A stretch of 64,000 nucleotides of DNA from Kudoa neothunni (Eukaryota > Cnidaria): positions 7,378,001 to 7,442,000 of the forward strand of contig OZ199840.1 of NCBI GenBank assembly GCA_964304625.1, read 5' to 3'. The notes below the pieces were generated by a model that saw nothing but the letters and a program-made list of their open reading frames with translations, was not told the origin of the DNA and did not search any database. Both the position numbers and the translations under genes were made by a program. Below are positions 49,257-62,932 of this stretch, piece by piece; position 1 is the first letter of the stretch; each line of letters starts with the position of its first letter.

Positions 49257-50474
49257 ATAAGTACATCAATTTTTTTGGAAGAGGACGCTGCACTTTGTTC
49301 ATTTTTAGACCCTTGTCTACATCCAATTTTTGGATTTGCCTTATAGCAGCCGATTTGTCTTTGTCATGTATTCTATCTTGAAGAGATTTTTCCACAGAAC
49401 CACAAGCTCGCCTCGACAACTCATAAAGAACCATTTTTTTCAACACGCTGCCAGGCATATCACTATCATCAACTGTTTCACGAATGGTTTCGTAACTGAC
49501 AGGAATTCGAGAGAGTTCATTTAACTGTTTTAACCCCATACGTAGTTCGGGTATGATATAAAATTTGTCAGAAAATGAAGATTTAGGCTAAAATTAATTA
49601 CAACATAAACGGTGTGACAATGAGATCACCATTAGACTTCGATGAGCTATTATCTTGTCATTTTTTGATGTCATGAGGCCAAGGCTTTCATTTTTCAACG
49701 GAATAATGAGGGCCATCGCGTAGTCTCTTCAACTCATCAATCACTGAGGAATCTACGTCAGAAGAAATTTTCTCTAAAAATTGATCTATCTAGACTAAAC
49801 TTCAGAAAATGTTTCTTCAGCTGAAACAACTTACAAAATTCTCAGATGGATACACATGAGATTTATCTCGCACATGTCCAAGCAAATTTTCAATATGGTT
49901 AAAAGCTTTCGAACAACTTAAACATGTAAACCAAGAATACACATATGTGGAACAGAAATCAATAAATTTTTCTACCAAATGCATTTTAACAAAAAAATTT
50001 GGGAAAATATCAATATGTTTTTCAAGCAAATGTTTTTTTCATGCCGATTATTCTCGTTTGATACGAGCAAACAAGACAACAAACCGTTTTTAATTCTTCG
50101 GCGGAATTATTGTCAACATCTTCATAGTCTGAAGAATGATCAGATTTTTCAACTTCTTGGGTGGGTCTATTGTTCAATCTTGTTTGTTGTTTTATGTGTT
50201 TTTTTCGTCTTTACATGAGCCAGGTATGCTTTTTTGGACGAGAATTCTTTTTTACAAACTTCACAATAATTTTCATTTTGGTTACTACCATCTTTTGGTG
50301 ATGTACCCATTTTAGCCCAGTATATCTCAAATTCTTCCTCGGACATGGGCGGAAGCATAAAATTTTTTTCGTTCATAATTGAATTTGTGAAATTGCCGTT
50401 TTGTAGTGATTGGCCAAACTATGAAATGTTCCATCATCTTTAAATTTACCACAATATCTGCATGTAGAATCCAT
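49257..50474 (-). CDS. ZNF622: ZNF622/REI1-like 60S subunit biogenesis factor
   Basis: Cytoplasmic zinc-finger protein that helps mature the large ribosomal subunit. ATG at 50474 (MDSTCRYCGKFKDDGTFHSL...HYKT) gives the first C2H2 finger. 50167-50376 (MLPPMSEEEFEIYWAKMG...YCEVCKKEFSSKKAYLAHV) gives the second. About 50040-50110 has CCLVCSYQ, and 49817-50029 has HIDIFPNFF...FTCLSCSKAFNHIENLLGHV..KSH, the fourth. 49257-49539 is a weakly similar basic C-terminus (DKGLKMNKVQRPLPKK). Finger order and the APMSxEEFxxxW-like block fit ZNF622/REI1. The reading frame must shift by +1 at three places (near 50426, and in A7 runs near 50368 and 50040), with an uncertain part around 49560-49800. So this is either a pseudogene or a live gene with sequence errors. 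Confidence 0.65.
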
Positions 50475-50576
50475 CGTTAATTATCGGAGTGGTATCATCA
50501 TGCTTCGTTTATTATCGAAGACAATTTATCTAACAAATGCTTCTTTTATTATTCAACTTATAATTTTAATGATGTT

Positions 50577-50804
50577 TTAAACTACATTATTTGAGTCATA
50601 ATGATATGGGATTTTGTAATATTGTCGGTCCAAATTCCTCATGTGGCCTATCAATATAATATGGCGAAAATAATCAGCGTATGCGCAATGTTCAAGCCCC
50701 GCTGTCAGGGTAGTTTTGTTGGATAATGCGTGCACAATATTAAACGAACGCGTATATATTTCAAAATTATTAGCTGGTAAATCTTTATGTTGATGACTAT
50801 CCAT
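50577..50804 (-). CDS. Small ORF, unrecognised
   Basis: ATG-started 75-codon ORF (MDSHQHKDLPANNFEIYTR...), His- and Tyr-rich with no domain that I know. It ends 102 bp upstream of the ZNF622 start on the same strand. GC content is a little higher than the surroundings. It may be an exon of a larger gene. Confidence 0.35.
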   Translation of the reverse strand: MDSHQHKDLPANNFEIYTRSFNIVHALSNKTTLTAGLEHCAYADYFRHIILIGHMRNLDRQYYKIPYHYDSNNVV

Positions 50805-51770
50805 TAAAGAATAGAAGGCGTTGTCTGTATGATGTTAAAAAGTTTAAAGGCATTTAATTTACAAATGTGTCACGTAAGATGGAGGCAACTAATATGAAAC
50901 TTTCCACAGCCACACTTCACCGAACTAACAAATAGACAAAAGCCAACATCCAATAAATAAGCTTGTTAAAAGAATATTAAATTCCATTTTATATATTATT
51001 CCAAGTTTTCATGGTACGAACTTTCAACCTTAAGCTTAATAAAAAAAACTTAATATAATTGTACAAATGCCTTTCCTCATGAAATATCTTCAAAATTTCC
51101 TTGTTATTCGTACAACTTTTTATATCTTTAACTTTTTCTATTTATTTATGAAAGAATACTTTCTTAAAGATGAAATATTTCAAGTCCTCCTACTCAATAT
51201 AATTATCCAACGACCATTTAAATTCAATTTATGTGATAGGGTCACGTCGAATCTCACGCCATTCTGAGACATCCTTACATGAGAAATTAAACAACTTCAT
51301 CTATTGAATAAGAGGAAATAAATTATTATTAATATATTTACCAAAATTTATATTTTCATCTTTCATTATTTAAAATACATGCTTATTTAGTTTTTCTATT
51401 TAAATTTTTTAATGTAGCCCTCACATCAAAAACTTTGGAGTTCTTACGTTACACGATGTATTGCTTTACTACATCCAAACTCAATACGCCTTTACTTTTA
51501 ATTAAGCTGTAAAATTAAGGCATTTAGTCCTTAACTGAAAAATTAATAAAATATTTATTTTATCTTTAAGAGAAATAGAATAAAATTCGTTTGTATTCAA
51601 ACCTATCTATTAATGCATAATTAAACTTTAAAATTTCCGCGCGTAATAAAAAGTCATGTATTTCAATCAATGAGAATGTATCAAAATATATTTCAATGCA
51701 CAAATTCTATTTGGACGTGTTCAAATTATTGTCGTTCACTAAAATACATATAGAGTCACAAAATAGAAAA
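50805..51770. other. Intergenic
   Basis: AT-rich, no gene recognised. Confidence 0.4.
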
Positions 51771-53033
51771 TTATACTAAATAGTTACCTTCCTCACTATC
51801 ACGTTTCCAACAAGGCTCAATCTTATTTAAAAATCCATCAGGCACGATCATTATCAAAAAGCTTAGAGCAATCAAAGTGGCAGCAATGCCCTTAAGTAGA
51901 TCTGGTTCATCTTTGCGAATGATAACATCAATAATTGCATTGATTGGGATAGATAAGAGAGCTCCGATTGATACCACAATTGAAGAAGTGTACGCGATGC
52001 CAAAGTTTATTAATAGGTTCATTATCAACGCAGAGGTTCCTCTCACGAACAGATGCAGCCATGGAGTTTTTTTAAAGGAAGGAAGCACCTCAAACTTCGT
52101 TACATGGAACACAATTAGAATAAACCAGGTAAAAACAGTGCTAATTATTCCAATAACCACCAATGTAAACAACACGTGGATTAGTTTTCCATTTTTAATA
52201 ATTCTCTTGTATATCACCTACGTTGAATTGTTGTAATTACATAATCAATCACAACGATAAACTTTGTAGAGAGCAGAAAAAAATGAAGAAGCAATCACAA
52301 GATTTATTCCAATTGTTTTGTCCAACTTGAGTTTTCCTGTGCAATAATAAAGTACTATTGCGGCTGTTGCTATAGTAACGGAAAACAGCTATCAATCAAA
52401 TTTAAATTTTGCGGTTCACATCTTATAAATCGATAACTTTGGTGAAATAGAATAAATCTTTTAGCATAATCATTGACAGAATAAATACAAACACATTGGA
52501 TGTAGAAAATAAAGCAGATATATCAGTAGGGCTTAGATATTGGAATGACTTCAAATAGGTATAATTAGCCCCTAGCCAGAGAATTGTAAAACCAGTAAGA
52601 ATTAGAGACACTCGCTTGTATCGCGGTAGATCTGAGATATTTTTCCCGTCAATAAAGTTAATGCATTCGCTAAATTTAAATTTAGAATTAAAATAATATA
52701 TGAATCCACAAAATGATTAGGTGTTAATCCATAGGATTATTGTTGTTTAGTGACTCACTTGCAAACCGTTTTGATCGATTTTATTTCATTAGAGAATTTG
52801 TAATGGTAGATAAGATAGAAGGGAATCAGAAACAAATTGAACATGGTTGTAATGTAGGTAAAGAGGAATGTAACATCCAAATTCTCCATAGAGGTTTTTT
52901 TGACAACCTGGGATCCAGTGACCATGGTAATCGATATTCCTAATGCAATTAGACAACTGTAGAGCGCTTTTACCAGATCATATTTGTATAAAAACGCCCT
53001 TAAAGAGGATTCATTTGCCTGAAGTGCCTCCAT
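51771..53033 (-). CDS. SLC35F3/F4-like membrane transporter
   Basis: Multi-pass drug/metabolite transporter-superfamily protein; the human F3 member has been linked to thiamine transport, but the substrate here is unknown. Exons (minus strand): 52759-53033, 52438-52669, 52263-52388 and 51771-52217; phases agree and give 359 residues. Start ATG at 53033 (MEALQANESS...). Family landmarks: the first helices (ALYSCLIALGISITMVTGSQ), then LWLGANYTYLKSFQYLSPTD with ISALFSTSNVFVFILSMIML matching the ALKKISTTDVSALF block, then SALYKVIYKRIIK (SALYKVLFK in human), and a last half with YTSSIVVSIGALLSIPINA. About ten hydrophobic segments. No frame problem seen. It could equally be assigned to a neighbouring SLC35F subgroup. 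Confidence 0.87.
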
Positions 53034-54260
53034 TTGATTAATCCTCCAATAGCGATCACACCTAGACCTTGGGCGAGGGTTCTCCGACGATTATCTACTA
53101 ATACTCATCATGTGTAAAGTTTTAAAATATCGAGCACCGAGACATTTAAAGCACCATATGAAGGATTATATGTATTAAGTAGCATGATCTACGTAAAGCC
53201 GTCAACATCGTAAATTATAGCTGTACCTTGTTTATAGTTAACTAGCGCTAAAGCCCAGTTTTTCCTGGTACAGTGTGATGGAAAATTTTAACTTTTAATT
53301 TTATTTTCCTATTTTAATCATTGCATTTTAAAGCTTGTCGTTATTTTTGCAATGTGATGATTTAGAAAAACAAAATTATGCCCCACTTTATATTCAAATA
53401 TAAATAGAGGTATTGAGGGAAATTAATGAGTATTTTTAAGTTTGTTTTACAAATGATTGGCCAAAACTATGATGACCTTAATTTTATGAGCAATTTAATT
53501 AACGATTAAAGTTCAGTTATTTATGGAACAAAATCATTAAGTAACTTAAATAGGACTTTCAGTTCTTTTCAAAATTTTGCGATAAAAATTAATCCTTTTA
53601 GTTATAAAATTTATTATTAGTCTACAAACGATAAAAAAAATAAAATCAACCTAAGATGCCTCCGAAATATAAATATTAATTGTTACTCCTTTTTTCGCAA
53701 TTTTATAATGATTCCAATGATGTTTTGAAAAGCTGTGAGTGGTAACTTACATATTCACAATTGTAACAAAATTTCCCTATTTATAAATAAATCTAACCTT
53801 GCTTTTTATCAAGAATACTTACTGGTTCAAAAATATACACATTTAATTAACAAAATTCGATTAAATCAAAAATGTAAGGGTGTTTTTGTCTGAAGAATTA
53901 CAGTAATGCTTAAATATCAATTGGTTTTCTCGAAGGAGTGCAGCCTTAAAAAAATACGTACGGTTTTATTGCCCTACAAAAATTTCTTCGTATTGAACTA
54001 TTCTTAGATTAACGAAAACTTTGTGATAATATCGGTTAGATCGAATAGACCAATGATTTCTTATTAACTTACATGACACGCATTGAGAAGGGACTGTATT
54101 TGTATGCAGCTTTTATATCATAATGAATTAATGCGAGCCTAAAGAAAACAGTATATTGATTTGAATATTAACCTCAAGGTCTGGGGTAAGGAATAATTAG
54201 GATACATATAGAGACTCAAATTACTCCAACGTGGCAACAACTTGTTATCTCAAATTATGT
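53034..54260. other. Intergenic
   Basis: AT-rich 5' flank of the transporter; no gene recognised. Confidence 0.4.
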
Positions 54261-54263
54261 GTT

Positions 54264-55445
54264 TTATTTAAGATAGCGCGAACTGCCCAGCGTTGCTTGG
54301 GGAAGATTTCGCCTAGAGGAATTTTTAATAGCATTCAAAAAATATATTGAAATCTCGAAATAACCCATAGAAACAAAATAACTAAAAAATTTGAAGCAAC
54401 TTACTATAACGATTTGGATTATGCAATTTAAATTATAACTCCTGTGAAGGAAAGTATCAATCCCTGCGTCCATTTCAAAATTTCGTGGCTCGGCATCAAC
54501 TCTAAATAAGTTAAGGTCAGCGTTGTATTTTTTTCATCCCGAATTATTTAAACCCCGTTAAAGTGTTATCTAAAACGTTATTTTTTGGCCCGGAGGATTT
54601 TTAAAAGTCGAATTCTGGCCCGGCTCGGTAACTGTGTGCACCACTAACTTTTTAAGAGATAAAAAAATAGAAAAAATAAAAGAGAAAGAAGAAAACTTAC
54701 GAAAATTAATCGATATTGCTAAAATTAGCATCGTTTAGCTCGACATAAACATACATGCGCTTTTATCATAAACAGCCATAAATTGCGTCGATTTCAACAT
54801 AAACAATTTAAATAATTTGGTGAAATAAAAGTACAACCATTCGCATTGAATTTAATCACGTAAAGTAAAGCTCAGCGGACGATTTAATGAAACCTATGAA
54901 CGCAGTATTTCCATTATAACGCTTCGATCAATGTAACTCTAACATTCTCCACGAATTCGTTATTTATGAAACATATATAAATTTTTTATCACATTGAAAA
55001 CCATTAATAAAACTTATAAAATATACTTATCAAGTCATATACGTTAAAACTCCACAAATAAGGAACGTGTTTAAACAGACACCCAAATAGAAACGCCAAC
55101 CTTATATATAAAGATAGATAGAATCAATTAATGAACATATGATGGAGCATATAAAGGAGATAGTTAACTTCCACCGACCATAACCATGAAATAAGCAAGT
55201 GCTAATCCTATAGTTGAACTCATTTAATCCGAAAAACAAACTTTAAATCGACAAAATCACTATTTCATAAATACTTTTTGGAAACTTTCGTAGTCCGAAA
55301 ACAATTAAACAATTTGTTTAAATATCGTAAATTTATAAAAATTTTATATATGGCTATCTATAAGGAAAAAATTAACCGCACATGCGTACTTAGGGGCATA
55401 CACACACAAACATACCGACTGTCCTCTTTTATATATATAAAGGAT
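54264..55445 (+). repeat. Interspersed repeat with GC-rich head and A/C-TA tail (copy 1)
   Basis: Begins with CGAACTGCCCAGCGTTGCTT, a head common in short retroelement families of invertebrates. It ends with a CACACACA...CGACTGTCC stretch followed by TTTTATATATATAA. The body is not coding. Extent is inferred from head and tail only; element type (SINE or truncated LINE) is not settled. A short hAT-like end (GGCCCGG blocks, 54585-54660) lies inside. Confidence 0.35.
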
Positions 55446-55634
55446 GATCATAATCTATTTTGCTTAATTATATCCATAACGCTCGAAATGAGAAAACACA
55501 TATCAAATAACTTGTTTATGGTTCAAATTTTAAGGGAAATGCGACAACTGTTGTAAATGTGTCGTTGATAGTTTTATTTGTCTCAAAAGTACTCCGAACA
55601 GGCATATGTAAAATTTTTTAGAACATTCTATACC

Positions 55635-56690
55635 GTCTAAAGTCCAATATCTATGTCCGCGCTCGGTCAAAAAAATACACAATCGGTAAAAGTCGGAATC
55701 AAATTTAAATTAATTGGATCTCATAACTAGTTTAAATAGTGTGTTTAATTCAATGCCACGATATTTTTTACGAAACATAAAATCGGTTGCATAATCACAG
55801 ACTCCCATCTGGTGTTTTATTTGTGGCATTTCTATAGTGCCTTTTGAAAGCTACCCATATCGCTTCTATTTTGTTTGTATGGACACCTTCATTTGAGACG
55901 AACCGGCGGTTGTGAATAACAGTTCCATGGGTGAAGCCTAAATCTTTCGAACGGTTGTATCCACGCCAGCTATGAGTCCAGATTATCGCCCCTTCTTCCA
56001 CATTATCCAGAATAATCTTCTCAAGAACTTCCCTGTTTCTATATTGGGATATTTTAAAGAAGAAATTCCCATCTTCGTTAATCCCATCGATTATCCTATA
56101 TTGCTGGTTTTTTAATATGCGCCCAACATAATATTTTCTTTTTGTAATGGCGGTCTCATCAATTTGCACAATTTTACCGGGCCCTCCTATTTTTTGAAAA
56201 TCTTCGTCTAATTTCAAGGCCATCAAATCCCAAATAATTGTCCTCCTCTCATAAATAGTAGATGATGACGAAATCGAAAGATTTCTTTTGATAGATTCGT
56301 AGGTTAAATTTGGTTCTTTTATTGTACAAACCACAAATAGAAACAATTTCCATAAAGAAAGTTTTGAAGATTCAAATATGGTTCCAGTTCTAATTGACGT
56401 CCTTTTTTTACATATTATATATTTATTTTGGAATCCATCACTAGTATCATTCCTCGAAATTATTGCCAAACTTCCACCACAAGGACATTTAGAATGTGAA
56501 TTTATCAACCCAAGAGATTGAACGTTCTTTAAGGAATATGATAGATCATCTCGAAAATAACTATGTTCCATAAATGTAATTTGATCAATGTACTCAAAAG
56601 TGAATATTTTCTTGAAATTATTCATTGCGCTAAAATGGGCGAAGTGTACCGAAAATTCACGAGAGCGGGCACAGATATTGGACTTTAGCC
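55635..56690 (-). mobile_element. Merlin (IS1016-type) DNA transposon, well preserved
   Basis: 1056 bp with terminal inverted repeats of 31 bp (left GTCTAAAGTCCAATATCT..., right GGCTAAAGTCCAATATCT..., about four mismatches) and a perfect 9-bp target duplication TTCTATACC at 55626-55634 and 56691-56699. One uninterrupted ORF, 55795-56625, starting at an ATG (276 aa): an N-terminal zinc-ribbon-like part (CPCGG...CKKRTSIRTGTIF), then the DDE domain with IVQIDETAI (first Asp), IIWTHSWRGYN where the family usually has a second Asp before the Trp/Tyr motif (here His), and HTNKIEAIWVAFKRH (Glu). Exact duplications and an open frame suggest a relatively young copy; the His substitution suggests it may be catalytically dead. 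Confidence 0.93.
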
Positions 56691-56974
56691 TTCTATACCA
56701 TAATTAAGAGACTCTTTTTCCATATAGTGAGTAAAAGTTCCTTTTATTTGGCTATCAGTCAGAAGTAAACAAATTTCAATATTATGCAGGTGTTTTTTAA
56801 CCTGTTATTTGTGAAGACATCCAGAAAATTCCTTACTTCGGACTGTGGTATTGACTATATTTATATTTCTAAACGAATGATCGATTTTCATTAATGGTTT
56901 TATCCATTCAAATACAAACTTACAGCTATATTTAAAGAAAGTTTCTCCGTGGCACATGTGTATTACCGCAAACT

Positions 56975-57012
56975 GACACACACACGGACAGACATAAGAA
57001 CTTTATTATGTA
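56975..57012 (+). repeat. Repeat tail (A/C-rich then ACTTTATTATGTA)
   Basis: CACACACACGGACAGACATA followed by an A/T-rich run resembles the tails at 55400 and 58015. It abuts the head of the next copy, so two members are joined end to end. Confidence 0.4.
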
Positions 57013-57013
57013 C

Positions 57014-58062
57014 TAGCGCAAAAACCCCGCTTCGCATGGGTTTCCTTGCCCGACCACGCTGACTTAAACCTCGAATAGGCCAAGGTCATTTTTGTTAAAA
57101 GTCATAATTATTTTATCGTTCTTTTGACGACAGTGTTAATCGAAATAAATAGCAATAACCCGATCATCTTCACTTTATTTTCATTTAGAAATCGTAAGTT
57201 CTTACAACTCATGTGGCGTATTAATCACTTTAACTAACCCGTCGATGAACTAACTAAATTAAAAGTTTGTTAACACTTGCAGTTAACCCTTAAAGGATAA
57301 CCTTCAGTTCCATGCGCCCATCTTTATATTATTTTGTTTATAAATTCTGTTGTTATTCATGTTATATTTTGTGTATATTCGTCAGAATTTCATCTACATT
57401 TTTAAAAAAGCATTATCTACCGACAGACATAATAAAATAAGTTAATGGTTTGGCGAAATTACACAAATTATAACAGGTTTTACAACAAAATAATAGGGAG
57501 GTGGACGCGCGAATCCAATGGTTAGCCGCTAAGGGTTCATTATAACGTGCTAACATCATTTTATGTTTATTTAAAAAATATTTAAAACTTTTTATCCTTA
57601 ATCAAACGTGCAAAGTGAATAATTTTTTCGCGTTTATTAATATTAATCTCCTATTTAAATAATAAATATTCGTTTACTCTGGAACCCCGCCTACGCACGA
57701 ACGAATGTTGTAGAATTTGTTAACTTAGTTTAAAGTGTAAAAAGAGTTAAGTTAAAGTTTCAGGTGTATTTAAGTAATACCAATTAAAGTTATATACGCA
57801 TATTATTGAACATTATAGCGAATCACATGATAAAGTAATCTCATTATCATCAGCGCTAGTCTGTTTACAAAAAGTTTACACTACCATTTCACCAATTTAT
57901 AGACAATCAGATAACAAAGTTGTATTTTTTTAGTTAAATTTGTATTTTTAAAGTATAATAAGAAACTCAAATAGTCTAATAAATCTCTGTATGAGGAGAA
58001 GATTTTTGCGTACACAGACACAGACACGGACATTACTACTTTATATATATATATATATATAG
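57014..58062 (+). repeat. Interspersed repeat with GC-rich head and A/C-TA tail (copy 2)
   Basis: Head TAGCGCAAAAACCCCGCTTC at 57014; tail with CACAGACACAGACACGGACA then a (TA)n run at about 58012-58062. The body has no long ORF. Its body does not obviously match copy 1, so these may be different families that share head and tail style. Confidence 0.4.
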
Positions 58063-61000
58063 ATACGTAAATTTATAATTAACTTAGAAACTTCAAAGTT
58101 ATGACATTACTTGGTAGGTGTGTTGAAAAATTCCCGCATCCGAATGAAACCATTTAATGTAGAGCGCAACATTCTATTTTTCTGAACATTTTTACAGTTC
58201 CAACAGAAGAAAATGCTCTCGCTGGAAGAGCGTCAATCAGAATTAGTTAAAGTTAAGTGGAGCAATATTTTCCGATGGAACGAAAAATGTGTTGCCGATA
58301 AGCAACGTTAAAACATGCGATTATTGATAATTGGATCCGTCAAACTTTGTCTTTAAGTATGTTCAATTCCTTTAATTTAGAATAATTGTATTACAGCTCT
58401 TCGTTCGATGTTTGAATAAAACTAACGATTATATCTAGATGAGGTTTTATTATTATGTACGACCACTAATCCAATAAAATTAAAATAAATTAGTCATGAA
58501 GATAATATTTAATTTAATTTAAAATTATTTTGATAAAATAAAAATTTTTCGAAGAATGATTAACCAGCACTTGTCATGATGGCTTAACGTTGGATAACAT
58601 CAACATCAATGTCTCTCTATAATTGGAGCATTCAGGATGCCAATACGCATAACATGCTTCGTAACAATTCCATAATGGACAGTGTTCATGATTAAGCTGT
58701 GTACTATGTCTAATAATGATGGAAAAAAATTCATTATCCTAGTTTCAATTGGAGAATAACATAATAAAGTGTGTTTAGTTTCATAAATTTTTAAGATGTC
58801 TTTTTGTCGAATTTCCACGTTCCGTGAGATTTAACAATGAATTATTAAAATTTATAATTTTAACTTGCCTTAGTTTAATTTCTACTGTATAAATTTTAAT
58901 TTGAAAGCAAGCATTATGACGAATTAACATCTATTTGAAGATTTCTCGTAATGAAATCAACATCGATTATGTTTCCATTTTTTTATGAATGTACGATGAC
59001 TTCTTACTTTTAAAGTTGTGTTGCGATAATACAATTTTTTAGAGAATGGAAATGAAAAAATTTGGCAAAGAGAAAAACATGACAATTGAAAAAGGGATAA
59101 TTTGGCCAATTTGTCCAAAATCAGACATCATTGGCAACGCGAGTCTGTTATGCCATAGCAAACTACTATAATTCCCTTAAATTATAATGCGAATTAATTT
59201 TTCTTATTAACTTTTAAAATATTTTAGTATATTGATTGAAATATTTTAGAGTAAAATTTAAGTTTTACTACGAAATATTAACTATGCTGTACAGGAGCAC
59301 GAGGTTTCGAAGCTCTACGTCATATTGCTTACTAACATGGTCTTCACTCTGACGGAAGGTTTTTTTGTAAGGTAACCACATAAAAATGGAACTATGAATG
59401 ATTATGACGGGTGTGATTTAAAAAATTTTGTCTTAAAAATAATTGGTAAATCTCCATGTACGTACCAAGTAGTTTTTAAATATATGATTAGGCGTTAATT
59501 GGAAATATTTAAAGAAAATTACACTAACAAACGTAAAATTCAGGTACCTTCATTTAAAATAAATATTTCGTAAAATTCTTTTTATTATTTTAAATAAAGA
59601 TATTTGGATAAGATGACAAGTTTTGGATGTTATATTTACATTTCTCCCTGCGATCTCAATTTATTTAAAGTTCAAAGCAATTGATTCGCGAATCTGAATT
59701 TACTGGCGCGCAATATTTGAGCTTATTCTATAACATTTAAATCATTATATTTTCTGTCGTACTCAACAAATTTTTTATATATTCAAATATTATCTTGAAT
59801 ATTGTATAACGTTTAATTGATGACTACAAAAATAAAGTTACATAGCTAGATCAAAATATTTATATCATTAAAGTAAGGAACTTCAGTTGGGATTCTGTAT
59901 AAACAAAAGATTGCAATAATTTTACTGTTATACATAAACGTTTATTTAACTAAGAGGTAAGCCCGCATCATTATTAGCTTCCATATAATGCACCTTTGAT
60001 CGTAACTACAATATAAATTATTTATCCTAACGAGATACTTCAAAATAAAAAATATATTCATTTACAATATTTGTATCTAATAATAAAATATATCATTAAA
60101 CAAACTGTAATCGATGGGTTATAATTTTTATTAAATATTATAGTATTATAATGATATCGAAGAACTAAGTAATTACGTAAAATTACAAAACATTTTGTTC
60201 TTGACAATCATTTAATTATTTCATATATTTTATAATTTTCTCGAAGGAATTGTTAAATGTTCATAAACACCGGAATAATTAAAAATAATTAGAGACCAAA
60301 TAGAACTAAAAATCCTTAAACCTGACTCTAGTAATAATAATAATAATCAATTATCTAACTTTGGCTCATATCAAAAATATTTGAAGTGAGTAAAATTGGA
60401 AAGTGATCAATGTAAAATCGAAATTAAAATTCAGTTTTGCTCGAATGATTGATGGCAACAAGAAAATCTAGTAGTACAGTGATCCCAATAATTCCATCCT
60501 GGTCCATCGTTGACTAATTTTAAATTTTTCACCAAGTAACCGCATAACATTACTGAATATCTGCACTGAATATTCCGCACTTAATACGTCTTACCTAATA
60601 TTACAATACCAGGGCATTTTCAAAATTGTTTAAAATATGTTTGCATGTGTTTTCTTGAAATTGAACGTTAGTCAGTAGAAATTCAATATGTCTTTTTTGT
60701 TCATATAAAGATTTTAGTAAAATCTTTAGAATGTATAAATTTGTTTGTAGGCAGAAAAATTATACTCGGCAAAATTCACAATCGGGTTCATTCCTTATTA
60801 CTGACGCATCTTAAATAATATGTTAACCTTGCCATATAATTTAGAATATCTGTTTACTGTTGAGATTTTTGAGAATGAAAACGTTATTTCGGTATCTAGT
60901 TGAAATTAATTCGGTTTGAAGACTCGTGATTAAGTTTTTGCGGAAAATATCTAGAATTGGGCACTAAACATATCTTAACGTGAGTTTTTCGACCCAATAA

Positions 61001-62932
61001 AACAGACATACAACGTATGGGGAATTATCGCATAGTCTCTTCGTTATATTTAAAAGATCGTTCGTTAAAGTCTCTATATTACTTTTGTTACAAGTGTTGC
61101 TTATTTGTACTTCGATGTGCTAAACAGTTTTAATAAATTTCGGCGAAATGCACATACTGTCTTAATATTCATTGTAAGCGAATGACCTGATTTAACGCTC
61201 CACGAGAATAGCCAAACAATTAACCACTGTATAAAACCCGTTATATCAAATATGGTGATCAAATACTACTAACAAAAAAACTAAGGATACAACTCTCAAG
61301 TTTATCGTTCTTCATTTGTTAGTTCTCACTGCAATGAAACGCAATATATATCTAATGTTTATATTCGAATAATTTATTAATATACAAAATATTTTAGTCA
61401 ATATTTCAAAAAAATTAATATTTATCTGGAAATAATTCCTTTAGGATTGTACTATAAAGACCATCCGAACAAAAATTTTAATATAGAAATATATTTTCAA
61501 AGATAAGGTGATAATTTGCTGATTGTATAATTTTATAATAAGAAATAATTTACTTAACAACATATGGTAAAGATGAAATATTTTATTCGAGATATATGAT
61601 GTATTTAAAAATTAAATTAAATTTAAACCTAAGCCGACATTCAAAAGATACCTAATAGAGCAAAGATTTTCAGCCATGGGATAAATTAAGTGATATCAAC
61701 ATTGGTTAAGAGCATTTTATCCACAACACGGTTTTTACGTGCTTAAGGATTTCAAAGGAATATACTATTCGGGATTATTAAACTCGAATAAAATTTTGAT
61801 AAAAATGCTTAAAATGTTTCTAAGAATAAGTATTTAACAATTATTTATAAAAATTAGAGCCAGTCACTTTTTTATGTCTCTTTTATCTTTTAGAGATGTA
61901 GCCTAATAATACTTAAAGTGATGATTTGCATTGTAAATAATATTTAGATATAACATATTATAATAAATAAAATCTGTAGACAGCCTGTGAGTAGTGGTTG
62001 TCGGGATTAAAACTTGTTTTCGCGCCGGCGTAAATGCCGTTTAGGATTAAAATTTACTGTGTAAGTAGCCTCTGCCTTAGTTAAACCAATATAAAAGTTT
62101 AAATTAAATATGGGTTTAGCTTCCAAATTAAGAGGGTATGTTCGGATTTTAGTTCAGATGGCGGGTATAAATTAAATAAAAAGTTAGAACCCTTGCGTTA
62201 TAGTAAATTTTACATTTAATCGATCTAATAGCGAAAACGATGAAATCAAAGATTTTCACAATTTTTTTTGGATTTATGTACAAAGCTAACACTTTTCGTT
62301 TACAATAAACAAATCTCCTCTAATTTTAAGAACATGTAATGAAATTAAAGATATAACAAATTAATGAGCGTGGTGCGAATTTAGAGATATTTAAACGCAT
62401 CTCCGGTGCTGCATATACAAATAGTTAGATTCTTGTTGTATAATAAATCAATCTTAAATCGTGTTTATGAATAATAAAAATGCGTTGATACCAACGATAT
62501 TTTCGTTCAATTTCAGAAAAAATTTAAACCCCCTAAAAATAATAATACGCTTGGATCTTAAGATGATATTAAATTTAATAGTAACTAAAATTAATGCGTG
62601 ATATCCACCTACACAATGATTAATGTTGAATGTATTTTTTAAATATTTAGGTTTCTTCAGATCAATAAAAATTATATCGAACTTTATTTTTTGCATGATA
62701 CTATTTAGTATGATTTAAATTATTAAAATTTTCTTAAAAAAATTATTCCTTTTAGTATATTTGAGAAGAAAATTTATAAATCTCCGGATTTTATAAGGTC
62801 TAAAATAGTTATTTTATTACGAGATAAAAGAAATAAATTTTTTTCGAATTATTTACATTATAAAAGTTTGCAAATAAGAATTCTATCAATTAAAAAATTT
62901 ATTGAAAAAAGTCGTGAATGCTATGATTGTTA
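58063..62932. other. Long AT-rich region, nothing recognised
   Basis: About 4.9 kb of low-GC sequence. A 70-codon minus-strand ORF at 58606-58818 has an ATG but no recognisable family. Genes made of tiny exons like the saposin could be missed here. Confidence 0.4.

Noticed and set aside
49979-50218. Plus-strand 79-codon ORF
   Set aside because: Antisense of the ZNF622 zinc-finger region.
51877-52236. Plus-strand 119-codon ORF
   Set aside because: Antisense of the last exon of the SLC35F-like transporter.
62454-62696. 80-codon minus-strand ORF
   Set aside because: Very AT-rich, low-complexity residues (I, F, N, K); expected by chance at this base composition.
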